From Chitinophaga pinensis (GTDB lineage Bacteria; Bacteroidota; Bacteroidia; Chitinophagales; Chitinophagaceae): 64,000 nt of DNA. A model generated the notes under the pieces. The model was not told the origin of the DNA, did no database searches, and was given only the letters and a program-made list of their open reading frames with translations. The translations under genes and the position numbers were made by a program. This document shows, in pieces, positions 18,690 to 28,484 of this stretch (positions within the stretch are counted from its first letter, which is position 1; each line of letters begins with the position of its first letter). The DNA is taken from the NCBI GenBank assembly GCA_945862385.1, contig CAMAXV010000007.1:51219-115218 (forward strand), in the 5' to 3' direction.

Positions 18690-21600
18690 ATGAGAAAATT
18701 GGCCTCTGTGCTGGCAGTCTGCATGCTTTTTGGCATGTCAGTATTTGCTCAGACAAGAACCGTTTCGGGTGTAGTCAAAAGTGACAGGGGAGAATCAGTT
18801 CCCAATGCCACTGTGACTGAATTGGGCACCAACAACGCCGTGAAGGCAGATGCCTCCGGTAATTTCAAAATCACGATCAAGGACAAAGGGCAGCTCTCTG
18901 TTTCTGCTACAGGATTTAACGCGAAAGTGTTTACTGTTGCAGGCAACAATACTACCCTGATTATTACGACCAGCGAAGCGCAAATGCAGGAAGTAGTAGT
19001 TACGGCTCTTGGTATCCAGAAACAACCACGTCAGCTGGGTTATTCCACTGCCAAAATTGGTGGAAGGGAAGTAACTGCAGCTAAGGCAGTCAATATTCAG
19101 AATGGTCTCACCGGAAAGGTTTCTGGTCTGAATATTGCTACTGTGAACAATGGCGTTTTTGCTGATACCCGTATCACACTTCGTGGTATCCGTTCACTCA
19201 CTGGTAACAACCAGCCTTTGCTTGTTGTTGATGGTGTGCCTGTTGCCTTAGGTTTCCTGAACAGGATCAACCCGAATGATGTGGATGATATCAATATCCT
19301 GAAAGGTGCTTCAGCGGCTTCATTGTATGGTCCTGATGGTGTAAACGGTGTTATCATCGTAAAAACCAAGCGTGGCAATAAGTCAGGTGCTCCTGTTGTT
19401 ACCATCAGCAACACTACTCAGTTTGAGCGTGTAAGCTTTTTGCCTAAATTCCAGAAGCAGTTCGGTCAGGGTTCAAGTGTAGACATCAATGGTATTGGTG
19501 TTTATGATCCGATTGAAAATCAGCAATATGGTGATGAGTTCGACGGTTCAGAGCGTGAACTGGGTCGTGCTAACGATAAAGGAGAGATACAGAAAGTTTT
19601 ATACTCTCCATTAAACGGTGAAAAAGAAAAGTATTTCGCAACAGGTATTACCATGCAGAATGACATATCTGTCTCTGCAAAGGATTTTTATGTTTCTGCA
19701 CAGGACGTAAATATTTCTGGTACACAGGAAGGCGACAAGAACAGGAGGACATCACTTAGCTTCAAATCTGCTAAGGATTATGGTAAGCTCAATGTTGATT
19801 ATACCCTCACTTATACACGTCAGCAGTATGATGTAGCATCAAATGGTGCTTATTGGGAAGTATTCAATACTGCTCAAAACATCCCACTGACGAGTTACAA
19901 AGATTGGAAGAACTACACTTTTGCAAGTCCTAACCACTATTATAACGACTATTATAACAATCCTTATTTTATTAAGGACAGGGCTCGTTCCAAAGGGACT
20001 TCTCATGATCTTATTGGATCGGCTACACTCAACTACAAAATCAGGCCTTGGTTGACTGCTACTTATCGTGCAGGTACTACCATCAACTCCAGTTATAGCA
20101 GGGGTACTGCCGAAGCATTCACTTACTCACCTTTTGCAAAAACATCTGGGAAGTATAATTCTGTGAATGATATTTTTGCAAGTGTGTCTGATGGTCAGGG
20201 AATTGGAACCCGACTTACTTCTGAAGCTTTCTTATCCGGACAAAAAGAGTTTGGTAAGTTTGAGGTTGATGCCCTTTTAGGTCAATCATACAGGGAGACA
20301 TACTCAAAGTCAACTAATGTATCAGGAAGTAACCTCATCATTCCAACACTTTTCAATATTTCAAACAGAACTGGTGAGCCCGGTGCTTCATCAAGTTTCT
20401 CTGAAACCAAATTGATGGGTGCTTTCGGTAAAGTTTCTTTTGGATATGACAACTGGGCATTTATCGAGTTGACTGGTCGTAATGATTGGGATTCAAGGTT
20501 GCCTAAAGGTGGTAATTCATTCTTCTATCCAGGTGCTGCTGCATCTTTGGTGTTGAGTGATGCCATTTCAGCCATTAAAAACAGTGATGTTATTTCCTAC
20601 TTAAAATTGCGTGGTTCTGTTTCGAAATCAGGTAATGTAAATCTCGGTGCATATTCACTTGAGCCAACATATGGTGTTGCGGGTGGTTTCCCTTATGGTT
20701 CACTGCCAGGTTTCACAGCCAGCTCAAGTGTAAACAACCCGGGCATCAAACCAGAGTTTGTATTGTCTAAGGAAGTTGGTTTTGAATTGTCTTTGTTCCG
20801 CAACAGGGTGAGCATTGAAGCTACAGCCTACACACAAGAAAATACCAATCAGATTCTTAGTATCCAGCTGAGCCGTGCAACAGGTTTCTCTTCTTCACTG
20901 GTTAACGCAGCTGACTTCACAAACAAGGGTCTTGAGTTTGATCTCCGTTTAACTCCGGTTGTTGACCTTGGTGAGTTCAGGTTTAACTTCAAAGGAAACT
21001 TTACTATACAAGACAGTAAGGTGAATTCAGTTTATGAAGGGTTGGATGAAGTGGGTATTGGAAATGGAAACTTTGCCATCACCGGTTACCCAGCATTCAT
21101 GTTTAAGCTGACTGATTACAACCGTGATCCGGAAGGTCGTATCATTGTAAATGCAACAACTGGTTACCCTTCTCAGAATCCAACACCTAAAATGTTTGGT
21201 CGTACGCTCCCTAAATACATACTGGGCGTTAACCCCTCATTTGAGTGGAGAGGCCTTAGCCTGACCATCACGGCTGATTACAGAGCTGGTCATCAGGTTT
21301 ACCATGGAATTGGTCCTGACATGGACTTCACTGGTATCTCTCTCAGAAGTAGCTCTAACGGACGTCAACGTTTCATCGTTCCAAATTCAGTTTATGATGA
21401 TGGAACTGGCAAGTTTGTTGAAAACAAGGATGTTGTAGTTCGTGCGGGTGGTTATGGTTTCTTTGAAGCTGTAGCAACCAACAGGGGTATCAACTCCAAC
21501 TACCTTACAAGTGCTGCTGCTTGGAAAATCAGGGAGGTGTCTCTGAATTATGATTTGCCTGCTGCGCTGTTACGCAATACCAAGTCAATTAAAGGAGCTT

Positions 21601-21764
21601 CAGTAGGATTCGTAGCAAGGAATCTCTTTACCTTCCTGCCGGTTTCCAATCAGTGGACTGATCCTGAATTTGCCAACACCACAGGTAATGCTGCCGGTGT
21701 GAACAACTCAAGCATTCTGCCTCCTAACAGGCTTTATGGTTTTAACGTAACACTCAGGTTCTAA
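18690..21764 (+). CDS. SusC/RagA-family TonB-dependent outer-membrane transporter
   Basis: 1024 residues. A cleavable signal peptide ends at VFAQ (about residue 21); a carboxypeptidase-regulatory-like domain follows (residues 25-95); then EVVVTALGI at about 101-109 marks the start of the plug, which includes the SusC signature GRVxGL-like GKVSGLN and SLTGNNQPLLVVDGVP. The remainder is a 22-strand barrel ending in aromatic FNVTLRF. The protein imports oligosaccharides or other large nutrients across the outer membrane using TonB energy, with the SusD partner encoded 26 bases downstream. No glycoside hydrolase is next to it, so the substrate cannot be named; the adjacent galactose/xylose genes are a hint only. 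Confidence 0.95.
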   Translation: MRKLASVLAVCMLFGMSVFAQTRTVSGVVKSDRGESVPNATVTELGTNNAVKADASGNFKITIKDKGQLSVSATGFNAKVFTVAGNNTTLIITTSEAQMQEVVVTALGIQKQPRQLGYSTAKIGGREVTAAKAVNIQNGLTGKVSGLNIATVNNGVFADTRITLRGIRSLTGNNQPLLVVDGVPVALGFLNRINPNDVDDINILKGASAASLYGPDGVNGVIIVKTKRGNKSGAPVVTISNTTQFERVSFLPKFQKQFGQGSSVDINGIGVYDPIENQQYGDEFDGSERELGRANDKGEIQKVLYSPLNGEKEKYFATGITMQNDISVSAKDFYVSAQDVNISGTQEGDKNRRTSLSFKSAKDYGKLNVDYTLTYTRQQYDVASNGAYWEVFNTAQNIPLTSYKDWKNYTFASPNHYYNDYYNNPYFIKDRARSKGTSHDLIGSATLNYKIRPWLTATYRAGTTINSSYSRGTAEAFTYSPFAKTSGKYNSVNDIFASVSDGQGIGTRLTSEAFLSGQKEFGKFEVDALLGQSYRETYSKSTNVSGSNLIIPTLFNISNRTGEPGASSSFSETKLMGAFGKVSFGYDNWAFIELTGRNDWDSRLPKGGNSFFYPGAAASLVLSDAISAIKNSDVISYLKLRGSVSKSGNVNLGAYSLEPTYGVAGGFPYGSLPGFTASSSVNNPGIKPEFVLSKEVGFELSLFRNRVSIEATAYTQENTNQILSIQLSRATGFSSSLVNAADFTNKGLEFDLRLTPVVDLGEFRFNFKGNFTIQDSKVNSVYEGLDEVGIGNGNFAITGYPAFMFKLTDYNRDPEGRIIVNATTGYPSQNPTPKMFGRTLPKYILGVNPSFEWRGLSLTITADYRAGHQVYHGIGPDMDFTGISLRSSSNGRQRFIVPNSVYDDGTGKFVENKDVVVRAGGYGFFEAVATNRGINSNYLTSAAAWKIREVSLNYDLPAALLRNTKSIKGASVGFVARNLFTFLPVSNQWTDPEFANTTGNAAGVNNSSILPPNRLYGFNVTLRF

Positions 21765-21790
21765 TTCAATCACACGTAAAAACCAAGATT

Positions 21791-23284
21791 ATGTTTAAAA
21801 TGAAATATATAATGATTACAGCATTCGCGGGATTGATTCTAAGCGGATGTAAAAAGGATTACCTGGATATCAATACAAATCCCAATACTGCAACTGAGTC
21901 TGTGATTACTCCTGACTTGGCACTTGCAGCACAGTTAACGAGCTCGGCAGGAAGAAATGCCAGCAGTTACGATTTTCTTGCCCGTTGGTTGGGTTACTGG
22001 AGTGCATCGGGCGACTATTCCCGTTCAACTGTTGAGATGAGTTATAACATCACTACTGACTCCTATACAGGTTTGTGGGAAGGTGGTTATTATACAGCAG
22101 GTCAGTACAAGTCCATTGAAAAAAAATCCAATGAATTGGGCTTGACTTTTTATGAGGGGATTGCTAAGATTATGGGCGCCATGGAGATGATGAATATTGT
22201 GGATGTTTATAACAACCTCCCATATACTACAGCATTCGATTTGGCTGGTAATATTCGTCCAACTTACGACAAGGCTGAGGATGTTTACAAGGCTCTTTTT
22301 GCGCAAATTGATGCAGGGGTCACGCTAATCAAAGGTGCAGATGTGAACGCAAACATCAACATTGGAAAGCAGGATATCATGTTTAAGGGCGACAAGGTAA
22401 AATGGGCAAAGTTCGGCAATACCCTTAAGCTTAAAATGTTGTTACACACGGTGAACACTACAACTTTCAACGCACAGGCTGAAATTGCAAAGATTAGTGC
22501 GGAGGGTTCTGGCTTTCTCGGAATAGGTATTGGTGCTGAAGTTCAGCCCGGTTATACCTCAGACAGACCCAATCCATTCTACGCTGCTCACCTTTTCAAT
22601 GCACAGAATGGCAATGAATCTGATAACTACAACAGGGCTAACAATTTCTCTCTTAACCTGCTGAGTGGTTTGAACGACCCGCGTGCAAATGCAATCTACC
22701 GCACACCAAAAAATGGTGGTGCTTTAAAAGGAACGGATTATGGTGCAAATCCTGCTGCAGCCAATTGCTCCAATTGTACCTCAGGTGTGGGTACAGGTAT
22801 TGGTAAGTCATTCACAATGCCTATGTGGATCATGACTTCAGTGGAAGCCCAGTTTCTGGTTGCAGAAGCAACAATACGTGGATGGGTTAGTGGTGACGCT
22901 CAAGCAGCCTATTCTCTGGCCGTAACTGAGTCATTCAATTGGTTATTTGGAGCTGCTTCAGGATCAGCCGCAGCAGCAACATACCTTGCTCAAGGTAATA
23001 CCAAAATTACCTGGCCAGCAACTGGAACTTTACAGGAGAAGCTTGCTGTAATGGCCTGGCAAAAGTACATTGGGTTGAATGGTATAGGTATGCTTGAAAC
23101 ATGGAATGACGTTAGGAGGCTTGGTGTAGTGCAGCCACCACTCTCTATTGCTCCGGAGCGTGGTTCCAATCCTGTTCCTGTTCGTATTTTGTATCCATCT
23201 TCTGAGTACAATTACAATTCTGCCAATGTAAAAGCTGAAGGAACCATCAGTCAGTTTACTTCCAAAGTTTTCTGGCACAAATAA
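21791..23284 (+). CDS. SusD/RagB-like surface lipoprotein
   Basis: 497 residues. Lipobox LSGC at about residues 17-20, followed by KKDYLDINTNPN, the standard opening of SusD-like group 2 proteins. The helical TPR-type fold is suggested by AKIMGAMEMMNIVDVYNNLPY and the conserved KVKWAKFGNTLKLKMLLH segment. It forms the lid over the SusC barrel and captures the ligand at the cell surface. It is 26 bases after the SusC gene and 30 before a third lipoprotein gene; all three should be one transcript. Confidence 0.94.
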   Translation: MFKMKYIMITAFAGLILSGCKKDYLDINTNPNTATESVITPDLALAAQLTSSAGRNASSYDFLARWLGYWSASGDYSRSTVEMSYNITTDSYTGLWEGGYYTAGQYKSIEKKSNELGLTFYEGIAKIMGAMEMMNIVDVYNNLPYTTAFDLAGNIRPTYDKAEDVYKALFAQIDAGVTLIKGADVNANINIGKQDIMFKGDKVKWAKFGNTLKLKMLLHTVNTTTFNAQAEIAKISAEGSGFLGIGIGAEVQPGYTSDRPNPFYAAHLFNAQNGNESDNYNRANNFSLNLLSGLNDPRANAIYRTPKNGGALKGTDYGANPAAANCSNCTSGVGTGIGKSFTMPMWIMTSVEAQFLVAEATIRGWVSGDAQAAYSLAVTESFNWLFGAASGSAAAATYLAQGNTKITWPATGTLQEKLAVMAWQKYIGLNGIGMLETWNDVRRLGVVQPPLSIAPERGSNPVPVRILYPSSEYNYNSANVKAEGTISQFTSKVFWHK

Positions 23285-23314
23285 GTTTAAAGCAACCTAA
23301 ATAAAAGGAAAGTC

Positions 23315-24280
23315 ATGAATAAATTTTTATTAAAATATAAGTCTGCCGCAATGGTTACCCTTGCTGCACTTAGCCTTTCGTCTTGCCTGAAAGATGAGGG
23401 TTTTGAAAACGGAACATACGGACTTACCGGATTTACCGGTGGGGAATTTGTTTCCATTGGTGCCGCTGGCAGAAATCCCAATGCTTTGGCGTTGGAGTCA
23501 AAAGCAGGTGATCAAACTGTTGAGCTCTTTAAAGTAACCTACGATTACGTAGATGCTGCTAAAGAAGCTATTAAGGTAACCATGGCAAAGGATGATGCTG
23601 CTGTAACTGCTGCAGATCCTTCTTTGGTTATTTTACCCAATAATACCTTCTCTGTATTTTCAAACGATTTGACAATCGATGCAGGTAAAAGGGTATCTAC
23701 CAATACCTTTACCCTGAAGGTCAACACCAGCACGTTGAATCCGGTGAAGGCTTATGGTGTAGCATTCACCATTTCAGCTATCAGTAAGTCATCTGCTGCT
23801 GCGCCAAAGAATCTGAAGACTGTTATCTACAAAATCTCTCTGAAGAATAAGTATGATGGATTTTATGAAGTTACAGGTAACATGACAGATTTTGTAGCTC
23901 CTGTATTAACAGGGCTGTATCCGCACACTGTAAATCTGTATACTTCTGGTCCTGATCAGAATGACTACGGACAAACCCAATACAACTTTGGCGGTGGTTA
24001 TCCACGTGGAGAAATCCACCTGATTAAGAATGGTGCTAATGTCTCGGGTTATGGAACATTTGCTCCGGTGTTTAAATTTGATGCCAATGATAATGTAATT
24101 TCCGTGACTAATTTTTGGGGGCAACCATCTTCTATTGGCCGTTCTGCAAGAATTGATGCTTCTGGAGTTAATAAGTATGATGCGTCTTCAAAGACAATCC
24201 GGGTAAAATACTGGATGGTACAAGCGGGTGCTGATCGTACTTTGTTTGACGAGGTATATACATGGAAAAGGGCCAGATAA
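23315..24280 (+). CDS. DUF1735-type surface lipoprotein of the Sus operon
   Basis: 321 residues. A lipoprotein signal with SSC lipobox lies near residue 24. A DUF1735-like beta-sandwich follows: VELFKVTYDY, a run of conserved residues to VAFTISAISKSSAAAP, then a C-terminal domain with KYDGFYEVTGNMTDF. Such proteins often occupy the SusE/SusF position and bind glycan at the outer surface. The gene closes the operon: a strong terminator begins about 19 bases after its stop. The C-terminal part has no recognisable catalytic motif. Confidence 0.8.
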   Translation: MNKFLLKYKSAAMVTLAALSLSSCLKDEGFENGTYGLTGFTGGEFVSIGAAGRNPNALALESKAGDQTVELFKVTYDYVDAAKEAIKVTMAKDDAAVTAADPSLVILPNNTFSVFSNDLTIDAGKRVSTNTFTLKVNTSTLNPVKAYGVAFTISAISKSSAAAPKNLKTVIYKISLKNKYDGFYEVTGNMTDFVAPVLTGLYPHTVNLYTSGPDQNDYGQTQYNFGGGYPRGEIHLIKNGANVSGYGTFAPVFKFDANDNVISVTNFWGQPSSIGRSARIDASGVNKYDASSKTIRVKYWMVQAGADRTLFDEVYTWKRAR

Positions 24281-24298
24281 AATAAGTTATAGTATTGT

Positions 24299-24332
24299 AA
24301 AATGGGGCGTTCGCAGAACGCCCCATTTTTTG
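24299..24332 (+). terminator. Rho-independent terminator after the first Sus operon
   Basis: A perfect 12-bp stem (AATGGGGCGTTC with GAACGCCCCATT) around a GCA loop, followed by T residues. The A-tract in front makes it usable in both directions. Confidence 0.9.
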
Positions 24333-24382
24333 TTAATATTGGCAGGATCTTCCATTCTGTCAATGCGATTGATTATTTTGTG

Positions 24383-25063
24383 ATGAAAATTACTTTTATG
24401 AAGGGTATCATATTATTTTTATGTCTGTTATGTGCAAATTCAATTTATGCGCAAACGGATGCCATAGGGGAATTCAATAAACATGTTATTGAAAAGTGGA
24501 CTGAAGACTATATCCGTGTGAGTCAGTACAGGGTCAAAGGGAGTCCATATTTGCTTGGCGAGTCATTTGATGGACAACTTACAATGAAAACCGGACTCAA
24601 AACGATTAACCAGAAAGTGTTGTATAACCTAATGGAGCAAAAAGTAGGCACGGAAATGGACAAACAACTGATCGCGCCTGATGGTGATGTGGTTAGCTTT
24701 TTCATCCAGCTCCCTGAAAAATTCGGAGGTGAAAAGCTGGATTTTGTGGCAACTGCTACCCTGGGAGACAACAATGTCAAGGGTTATTTGAATGTGATAG
24801 CAGACGGTCCTAAACTGGCTTTTCTTAGGCAGTATAAGTCGAAGATGGTTCCAGACCCAACTAACATGTATTCAAAAGATATCCGCATTTTTGAGCAGTA
24901 CAATGAGTATTACATTTTCGTTCGTAAAACAGCTGAACTTATCAAAGTCCGCTTGCGAGAAAAAGACATTGTTGCAGCATTGGCTGGCTTCCCAATTCCT
25001 GCCAATACAGATTTTTCCAAAATGGTTGCTGTAAAGCAGGCGGTTGAGTTCCTTAACCGATAG
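24383..25063 (+). CDS. Secreted protein of unknown function
   Basis: 226 residues from ATG 24383; ATG 24398 is equally possible. An earlier in-frame ATG at 24302 lies inside the terminator hairpin and is rejected. A signal peptide with core GIILFLCLLCANSIYAQ ends near residue 23, so the mature protein is periplasmic or exported. The rest is a soluble mixed alpha/beta sequence with no recognisable motif, rich in Lys and Asp, including NNVKGYLNVIADGPKLAFLRQY. It is not part of the preceding Sus operon because of the terminator, and it converges on the Gfo/Idh/MocA gene 22 bases later. I do not recognise a family. Confidence 0.75.
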   Translation: MKITFMKGIILFLCLLCANSIYAQTDAIGEFNKHVIEKWTEDYIRVSQYRVKGSPYLLGESFDGQLTMKTGLKTINQKVLYNLMEQKVGTEMDKQLIAPDGDVVSFFIQLPEKFGGEKLDFVATATLGDNNVKGYLNVIADGPKLAFLRQYKSKMVPDPTNMYSKDIRIFEQYNEYYIFVRKTAELIKVRLREKDIVAALAGFPIPANTDFSKMVAVKQAVEFLNR

Positions 25064-25085
25064 CTGAAGACACAGATATAGCTAT

Positions 25086-26150
25086 TTATTCAACAGGTAT
25101 CCTGCAGCCTTTTTTACTGGATTCAAAGGCCAGCTCGATAATCCTGATTACCTTCAAACCATCTTCCGGGGGCTCCTGTAAAGGAGCCCCATTCATTACA
25201 GCCTGATATACATTTTCATAAAAAAGGTTATAACCACCCTGCAAAGAGGGGTATTTTTCCCGAACTATCTTTCCATCTACCTCACTGTGTAACAATCCCC
25301 AGTTTGCTTCAGGCTCCATTCCCCAGGTAACCGAATCCGGCATCTGTCCGGATTTGAGTAATTCTTCCTGTGGGTCTTCTCCACTTTTAATGAATGAACC
25401 TTTGGTACCATGGAGCATATATCTTGGTCCCATTTCCCTTACCAGCATACTGGCATGCAGCGTCACAATTAGATTTTCATATTCAAGCCTTAAATCGAAG
25501 TAGTCGTCTACCCGGGAATAAGCTTTCATGCTTCTGATATCTGCCCGAATAAAATGTGGCATGCCAAATAGTACAAGGGCCTGATCAATCAGGTGCGGTC
25601 CCAGGTCATAAAAAATGCCACTCCCGGGTAAAGGTTCTTCCCGCCATAATCCATAAGTTCGGGGATCAGGCCGGTACCTGTCGTAGTGCGCAAAAAACTC
25701 GCGTGGCTCGCCAATCAGTCCATCAGCAAGAATTTGCTGCATGGTGAGAAAATCGGCAACATAGCGTCTATTCTGGTAAACTGCACATACCTTTCCTGTT
25801 TGTTGAGCTATTTCTACCAATTCCTGTGCTTCTGCAGTGGTATTGGTAAACGGTTTCTCAACTATCACATGTTTCCCCGCCAGCATTGCTGCTTTGGCAT
25901 ATGGGAAATGGGTTGTATTCGGACTGCAAATAACCACCAAATCAATTTTCGGATCGGCAAGAACTTCTTCGAATGTCCTGACAACGCTAATGTCTGGATA
26001 TTTTTGGGATGCCGAATTGCCATTGCGCTCCATGATCATCCTTAAACTAAATCCCGGATTGGTTAGTAAGAACGGTATGTGAAAAGTCCTGGCTGAAATA
26101 CCATGAGAAATAACTGCCGTTGAAATCTGCTGCAATACTTTTTCCATCAC
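25086..26150 (-). CDS. Gfo/Idh/MocA-family oxidoreductase
   Basis: 354 residues. The N-terminal NAD(P)-binding fold reads TAVISHGISARTFHIPFL, where the family's usual glycine-rich loop is represented by HGISARTFH. The conserved active-site motif is VIVEKPFTNT (Lys near residue 98), and the second-domain signature is GSGIFYDLGPHLIDQAL near 185. The protein should oxidise or reduce a sugar or inositol derivative in the cytoplasm with NAD(P). The substrate cannot be told from sequence. It is divergent from dapD (69 bases between starts) and convergent with the secreted protein gene. Confidence 0.92.
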   Translation of the reverse strand: MMEKVLQQISTAVISHGISARTFHIPFLLTNPGFSLRMIMERNGNSASQKYPDISVVRTFEEVLADPKIDLVVICSPNTTHFPYAKAAMLAGKHVIVEKPFTNTTAEAQELVEIAQQTGKVCAVYQNRRYVADFLTMQQILADGLIGEPREFFAHYDRYRPDPRTYGLWREEPLPGSGIFYDLGPHLIDQALVLFGMPHFIRADIRSMKAYSRVDDYFDLRLEYENLIVTLHASMLVREMGPRYMLHGTKGSFIKSGEDPQEELLKSGQMPDSVTWGMEPEANWGLLHSEVDGKIVREKYPSLQGGYNLFYENVYQAVMNGAPLQEPPEDGLKVIRIIELAFESSKKGCRIPVE

Positions 26151-26193
26151 CCTAAAATACCGCTTTATCAGGTATTGCTCAACCTTAATCCAT

Positions 26194-26201
26194 TATCTTT
26201 G
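26194..26201 (+). promoter_or_regulatory. Putative -7 box of dapD
   Basis: TATCTTTG fits TAnnTTTG and is followed by GC, as in the rpmB and lpdA boxes of this window. It lies 18 bases before the dapD ATG, giving a very short leader. A TTG 16 bases upstream is closer than the usual 19-20 spacing. Confidence 0.5.
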
Positions 26202-26219
26202 CCGCAAATTTTTAAATCC

Positions 26220-27032
26220 ATGGAATTGAAACAACTTATTCTGTCGGCCTGGGATAACAGAGAACTTCTCAAAGAGACTCAATATGCAGATGCTGTAAGG
26301 GCTGTGATTGAAGAGGTGGATAAAGGTCGTTTACGCGTTGCAGAAAAAATTGATGATAACTGGGTGGTGAATGAGTGGGTAAAGCAGGCTATTCTGATGT
26401 ATTTCGGTATTCAGCAAATGCAGACCTGGGAGCTTGCTCCTTTTGAGTTTTATGATAAAATGTTGTTGAAAAAGGATTATAAATCTCTGGGTGTTCGGGC
26501 TGTTCCCCATGCTGTTGCCCGTTATGGTGCTTTTCTGGCTAAGAATGTAGTGTTGATGCCATCCTATGTAAATATTGGTGCATATGTTGATGAAGGAACC
26601 ATGGTTGATACCTGGGCTACTGTTGGCAGCTGTGCCCAGATTGGTAAAGGTGTTCACCTGAGTGGAGGTGTAGGAATAGGTGGTGTGCTCGAGCCTCTTC
26701 AGGCTACACCGGTGATTGTTGAAGATGGCTGTTTCATTGGCTCTCGCTGTATAGTTGTGGAAGGTGTCATTGTTGAAAAAGAGGCGGTACTGGGGGCTAA
26801 TGTGGTATTGACCAAATCTACAAAAATCATAGATGTAAGCGGACCAGAACCGGTTGAATACAAAGGACGGGTACCTGCGAGGTCAGTAGTCATCCCCGGT
26901 TCTTATGCCAAGCAATTCCCAGCAGGCGAATACCAGGTGGGTTGCGCGTTGATCATCGGTCAGCGTAAGGCCAGCACCGATCTCAAAACAAGTTTAAATG
27001 ATGCATTGCGCGACTTCAATGTTTCTGTATAA
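26220..27032 (+). CDS. dapD: 2,3,4,5-tetrahydropyridine-2,6-dicarboxylate N-succinyltransferase
   Basis: 270 residues from ATG 26220; the frame is open to 26175 but the extra residues precede the -7 box. The N-terminal helical domain leads to a left-handed beta-helix of hexapeptide repeats: NVVLMPSYVNIGAYVDEGTM and VHLSGGVGIGGVLEPLQA, the latter typical of DapD. It adds succinyl from succinyl-CoA to tetrahydrodipicolinate in lysine and diaminopimelate synthesis. The CCA-adding enzyme gene follows after 23 bases and is likely cotranscribed. Confidence 0.96.
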   Translation: MELKQLILSAWDNRELLKETQYADAVRAVIEEVDKGRLRVAEKIDDNWVVNEWVKQAILMYFGIQQMQTWELAPFEFYDKMLLKKDYKSLGVRAVPHAVARYGAFLAKNVVLMPSYVNIGAYVDEGTMVDTWATVGSCAQIGKGVHLSGGVGIGGVLEPLQATPVIVEDGCFIGSRCIVVEGVIVEKEAVLGANVVLTKSTKIIDVSGPEPVEYKGRVPARSVVIPGSYAKQFPAGEYQVGCALIIGQRKASTDLKTSLNDALRDFNVSV

Positions 27033-27055
27033 CCAACACATATTAGTTTTACAGC

Positions 27056-28483
27056 ATGGAGTTGGTATTGAATGAAACGGAGTTGGTGATTATCAGGCAT
27101 GTTGCGCAGGCAGCTGAAACTATAGGTGTTGAAGCTTTTGTGGTGGGGGGATTTGTTCGGGATAAACTCATAGGACGTAATTGTGTAGACATCGATATTG
27201 TATGCCTGGGCGATGCTATTCAGTTGGCGGAAACAGTAGGGATGGGACTGAAACCCAAACCAAAAGTATCCTGGTTCAAAACATTTGGTACAGCGCACCT
27301 TTACACGCATGGGTATGATGTTGAATTTGTAGGTGCAAGAAAGGAGAGCTATCAGCAAGATTCGAGAAACCCCTTAGTTGAGCCAGGGACTTTACAAGAC
27401 GATCAGGACAGGCGTGATTTTACCATTAATGCCCTGGCTTTCTCCGTAAAAGATGCCAAATCTGTTCTGCCTTTATCTCAGATTATTGACCCCTTCAAAG
27501 GGACGGAAGATCTGATTAACGGGATCATCCGAACTCCCCTTCAACCGGGCAGAACTTTCAGCGATGATCCGCTCAGAATGATGCGGGCCATCAGGTTTGC
27601 TGCCCAACTGAATTTTACCATAGAGGCTGAAACCCTCATTGGAATAGCCGAAACAGCAGAGAGAATTGGCATCATAACACAAGAGCGTATTACAGAAGAA
27701 TTCAATAAAATCATGATGGCAACAAAGCCTTCAGTTGGTTTGGATTTGTTGTATAAATGCGGGTTATTAAAATTGATTTTTCCGCAGCTTGTAGATCTTG
27801 CTGGAGCAACCTATATTGACGGGAAAGGTCATAAGGATAACTTTTATCATACCCTCCAGGTATTGGATAATATCTGTTTACATACCCAAAACCTTTGGTT
27901 AAGGTGGGCCGCTTTGTTACATGATATTGCAAAACCTGCCACTAAGCGATTTGAAATGGGTGTTGGATGGACGTTCCACGGGCATGAAATAGTTGGGGAG
28001 AGGATGGTCCCGAAAATCTTTTCAAAGTTTAAATTGCCATTACACGAAGAGTTGCGTTATGTAAGAAAATTGGTTGAATTGCATCTTCGCCCCATAAGTC
28101 TGACCAAAGAAAATATTACAGATTCTGCCATTCGCAGGCTTTTGTTTGATGCAGGTGAAGAACTGGATGACCTGATGATGTTGTGCGACGCCGATATCAC
28201 CTCCAAAAACGAATCAAAAGTCCGGCGTTACAGGGCAAACTTTGAGCTTGTAAGGCAGCGCTTAAAAGATGTTGAGGAAAAAGATAAAGTACGCAACTGG
28301 CAGCCTCCGATTACTGGCGAACTCATCATGGAGACTTTTAAATTGCAGCCCTGCAGAGAAGTAGGTATCATTAAAACAGCTATACGAGAAGCAATTCTCG
28401 ATGGACTTATCGCAAATAATTATGATGCGGCATATGGGTTGATGATCGCGGAAGGGGAGAAGCTCGGGTTGAAAAGGTTATAA
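27056..28483 (+). CDS. cca: CCA tRNA nucleotidyltransferase with HD domain
   Basis: 475 residues. A nucleotidyltransferase head has GGFVRDKLIG near residue 31 and the metal-binding DIDIV near 45; RRDFTINALAF near 121 is the class II signature. The RNA-binding middle follows, then an HD domain with LLHDIAKPATKR near 293. It adds or repairs the 3' CCA of tRNAs. This is relevant here because the tRNA-Lys gene in this window does not encode CCA. Its stop codon is one base from the stop of convergent miaA. Confidence 0.94.
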   Translation: MELVLNETELVIIRHVAQAAETIGVEAFVVGGFVRDKLIGRNCVDIDIVCLGDAIQLAETVGMGLKPKPKVSWFKTFGTAHLYTHGYDVEFVGARKESYQQDSRNPLVEPGTLQDDQDRRDFTINALAFSVKDAKSVLPLSQIIDPFKGTEDLINGIIRTPLQPGRTFSDDPLRMMRAIRFAAQLNFTIEAETLIGIAETAERIGIITQERITEEFNKIMMATKPSVGLDLLYKCGLLKLIFPQLVDLAGATYIDGKGHKDNFYHTLQVLDNICLHTQNLWLRWAALLHDIAKPATKRFEMGVGWTFHGHEIVGERMVPKIFSKFKLPLHEELRYVRKLVELHLRPISLTKENITDSAIRRLLFDAGEELDDLMMLCDADITSKNESKVRRYRANFELVRQRLKDVEEKDKVRNWQPPITGELIMETFKLQPCREVGIIKTAIREAILDGLIANNYDAAYGLMIAEGEKLGLKRL

Positions 28484-28484
28484 T

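Noticed and set aside
24302..24382. Longer N-terminus for the secreted unknown protein
   Set aside because: The extra codons lie in a perfect terminator hairpin and would precede the signal peptide.
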